Of a DNA stretch of 5,516 bases, positions 4,917-5,516 are shown piece after piece (position 1 is the stretch's first letter; every line of letters starts with the position of its first letter). This DNA is from an uncultured Actinomycetes bacterium (lineage in GTDB: Bacteria; Actinomycetota; Acidimicrobiia; Acidimicrobiales; Acidimicrobilacustridaceae). The DNA is taken from the NCBI GenBank assembly GCA_937927725.1, contig CALBSE010000046.1:1-5516 (forward strand), written 5' to 3'. Under the pieces are notes generated by a model. The model was not told the DNA's origin. It worked only from the letters and a program-made list of their open reading frames with translations, and did not search any database. A program made the translations under genes and the position numbers.

Positions 4917-5516
4917 TTACCAAAGCCGTGCGTCGGGATTCGGAATTACGTTTCGGAATGTCAGATTGATGCGTTCACCAACGGGCTTCTTTGTTTTCGG
5001 AACGCGATGACGCCACAGAGTTTGCGTCGTACCGCTCATGATCACGAGATCACCGTGATGCAAATCGAGTTCCAATTTGATCGAATGATCATCGACTCGT
5101 CGTAAATCGAATCGTCGCGTCGCACCAAGGCTTAGCGACGCGATAACCGGCGTGGGCCCAAACTCGGGCTCGTCATCGGCATGCCAATCGACGCCATCAG
5201 TGCCATCGCGATAGAGATTGCAGAGCACCGAGTTGAACGTTGTCCCTGAATGGCTGCTCGAGAGATCACGCAACTCGATGAGTTCATCAATCCATGGATC
5301 AGGTTCGTGGTGAATCCCTGAATAGGTGTAGTCGAAACCCTCGTCGGCAACCCATGCCTCGAGGCGAGGAACGGGGACCACCTTCCCAAACATCTTCAGG
5401 TGGTCTTGGCGCCAAGCAATCTTGGTCCGTAACGCAGCAAAGGCCGTATCAGCGGCGGCCAGACCTACCGCACTGCGAATGAGCGTGAGCCCGAGGCCTG
5501 GACCAGTCGGTTGCTC
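4917..5516 (-). CDS. AlkB-family Fe(II)/2-oxoglutarate dioxygenase (alkylation repair, ALKBH2-like), 5' end cut by right window edge
   Basis: AlkB-type enzymes remove methyl groups from 1-methyladenine and 3-methylcytosine in DNA or RNA by oxidative demethylation. The frame is open to the right edge, giving 199 visible residues. An internal ATG at 5393 is a poor start, because 41 family-like residues lie before it (for example AFAALRTKIAWRQDHLKMFG). Only a few residues are probably missing. Numbered from the edge, the signatures are VPRLEAW (49-55), YTYSG (63-67), NLYRDG with likely 2-oxoglutarate contacts Asn100 and Tyr102, WHADDE (iron ligands His112 and Asp114), RFDLR (135-139), HRVPK (third ligand His170) and ERINLTFR (Arg182 and Arg188 for 2-oxoglutarate). 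The His170-Arg182-Arg188 spacing equals that of human ALKBH2 (His236-Arg248-Arg254). The length and compact lid resemble bacterial ALKBH2/3-like proteins more than E. coli AlkB. It lies 131 bases upstream of the sigma gene on the same strand. Whether it shares their regulation is unknown. Confidence 0.93.
   Translation of the reverse strand, partial: EQPTGPGLGLTLIRSAVGLAAADTAFAALRTKIAWRQDHLKMFGKVVPVPRLEAWVADEGFDYTYSGIHHEPDPWIDELIELRDLSSSHSGTTFNSVLCNLYRDGTDGVDWHADDEPEFGPTPVIASLSLGATRRFDLRRVDDHSIKLELDLHHGDLVIMSGTTQTLWRHRVPKTKKPVGERINLTFRNVIPNPDARLW

Overview
This window looks like chromosomal DNA from an actinobacterium. The evidence is moderately GC-rich coding sequence, an ECF sigma factor overlapping a transmembrane anti-sigma protein with a long Pro/Ser/Thr-rich tail, and a GTG start. 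The flavour suggests Acidimicrobiia or a related lineage, but that is an inference and no marker gene is present. All six genes lie on the minus strand, so transcription runs from the right edge to the left edge. No RNA gene, mobile element, CRISPR array or convincing intrinsic terminator was seen, and no gene-free stretch exceeds about 135 bases.

In transcription order: (1) an AlkB-family DNA/RNA demethylase whose first few codons lie beyond the right edge; (2) an ECF RNA polymerase sigma factor with a GTG start; (3) its probable anti-sigma factor, overlapping the sigma gene by an ATGA junction; (4) a secreted animal-type (myeloperoxidase-like) heme peroxidase, 53 bases after the anti-sigma gene; (5) a complete TauD/TfdA-type Fe(II)/2-oxoglutarate dioxygenase; (6) the first 204 residues of a flavin-dependent Baeyer-Villiger-type monooxygenase running off the left edge. 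Gene 6 and the N-terminal 41 or more residues of gene 1 are easily missed, because those frames are open to the window edges.

The most coherent unit is genes 2-4. A sigma factor and a membrane anti-sigma factor are followed closely by an exported peroxidase, which suggests an envelope-sensing switch with the peroxidase as at least one output. Genes 5 and 6 use O2 to oxidise small organic substrates and could act together, but each has its own ribosome binding site and a gap of 90-135 bases before it, so co-transcription is not established. The AlkB gene is separated from the sigma gene by 131 bases and may be an unrelated neighbour, although alkylation repair next to an oxidative module is suggestive.
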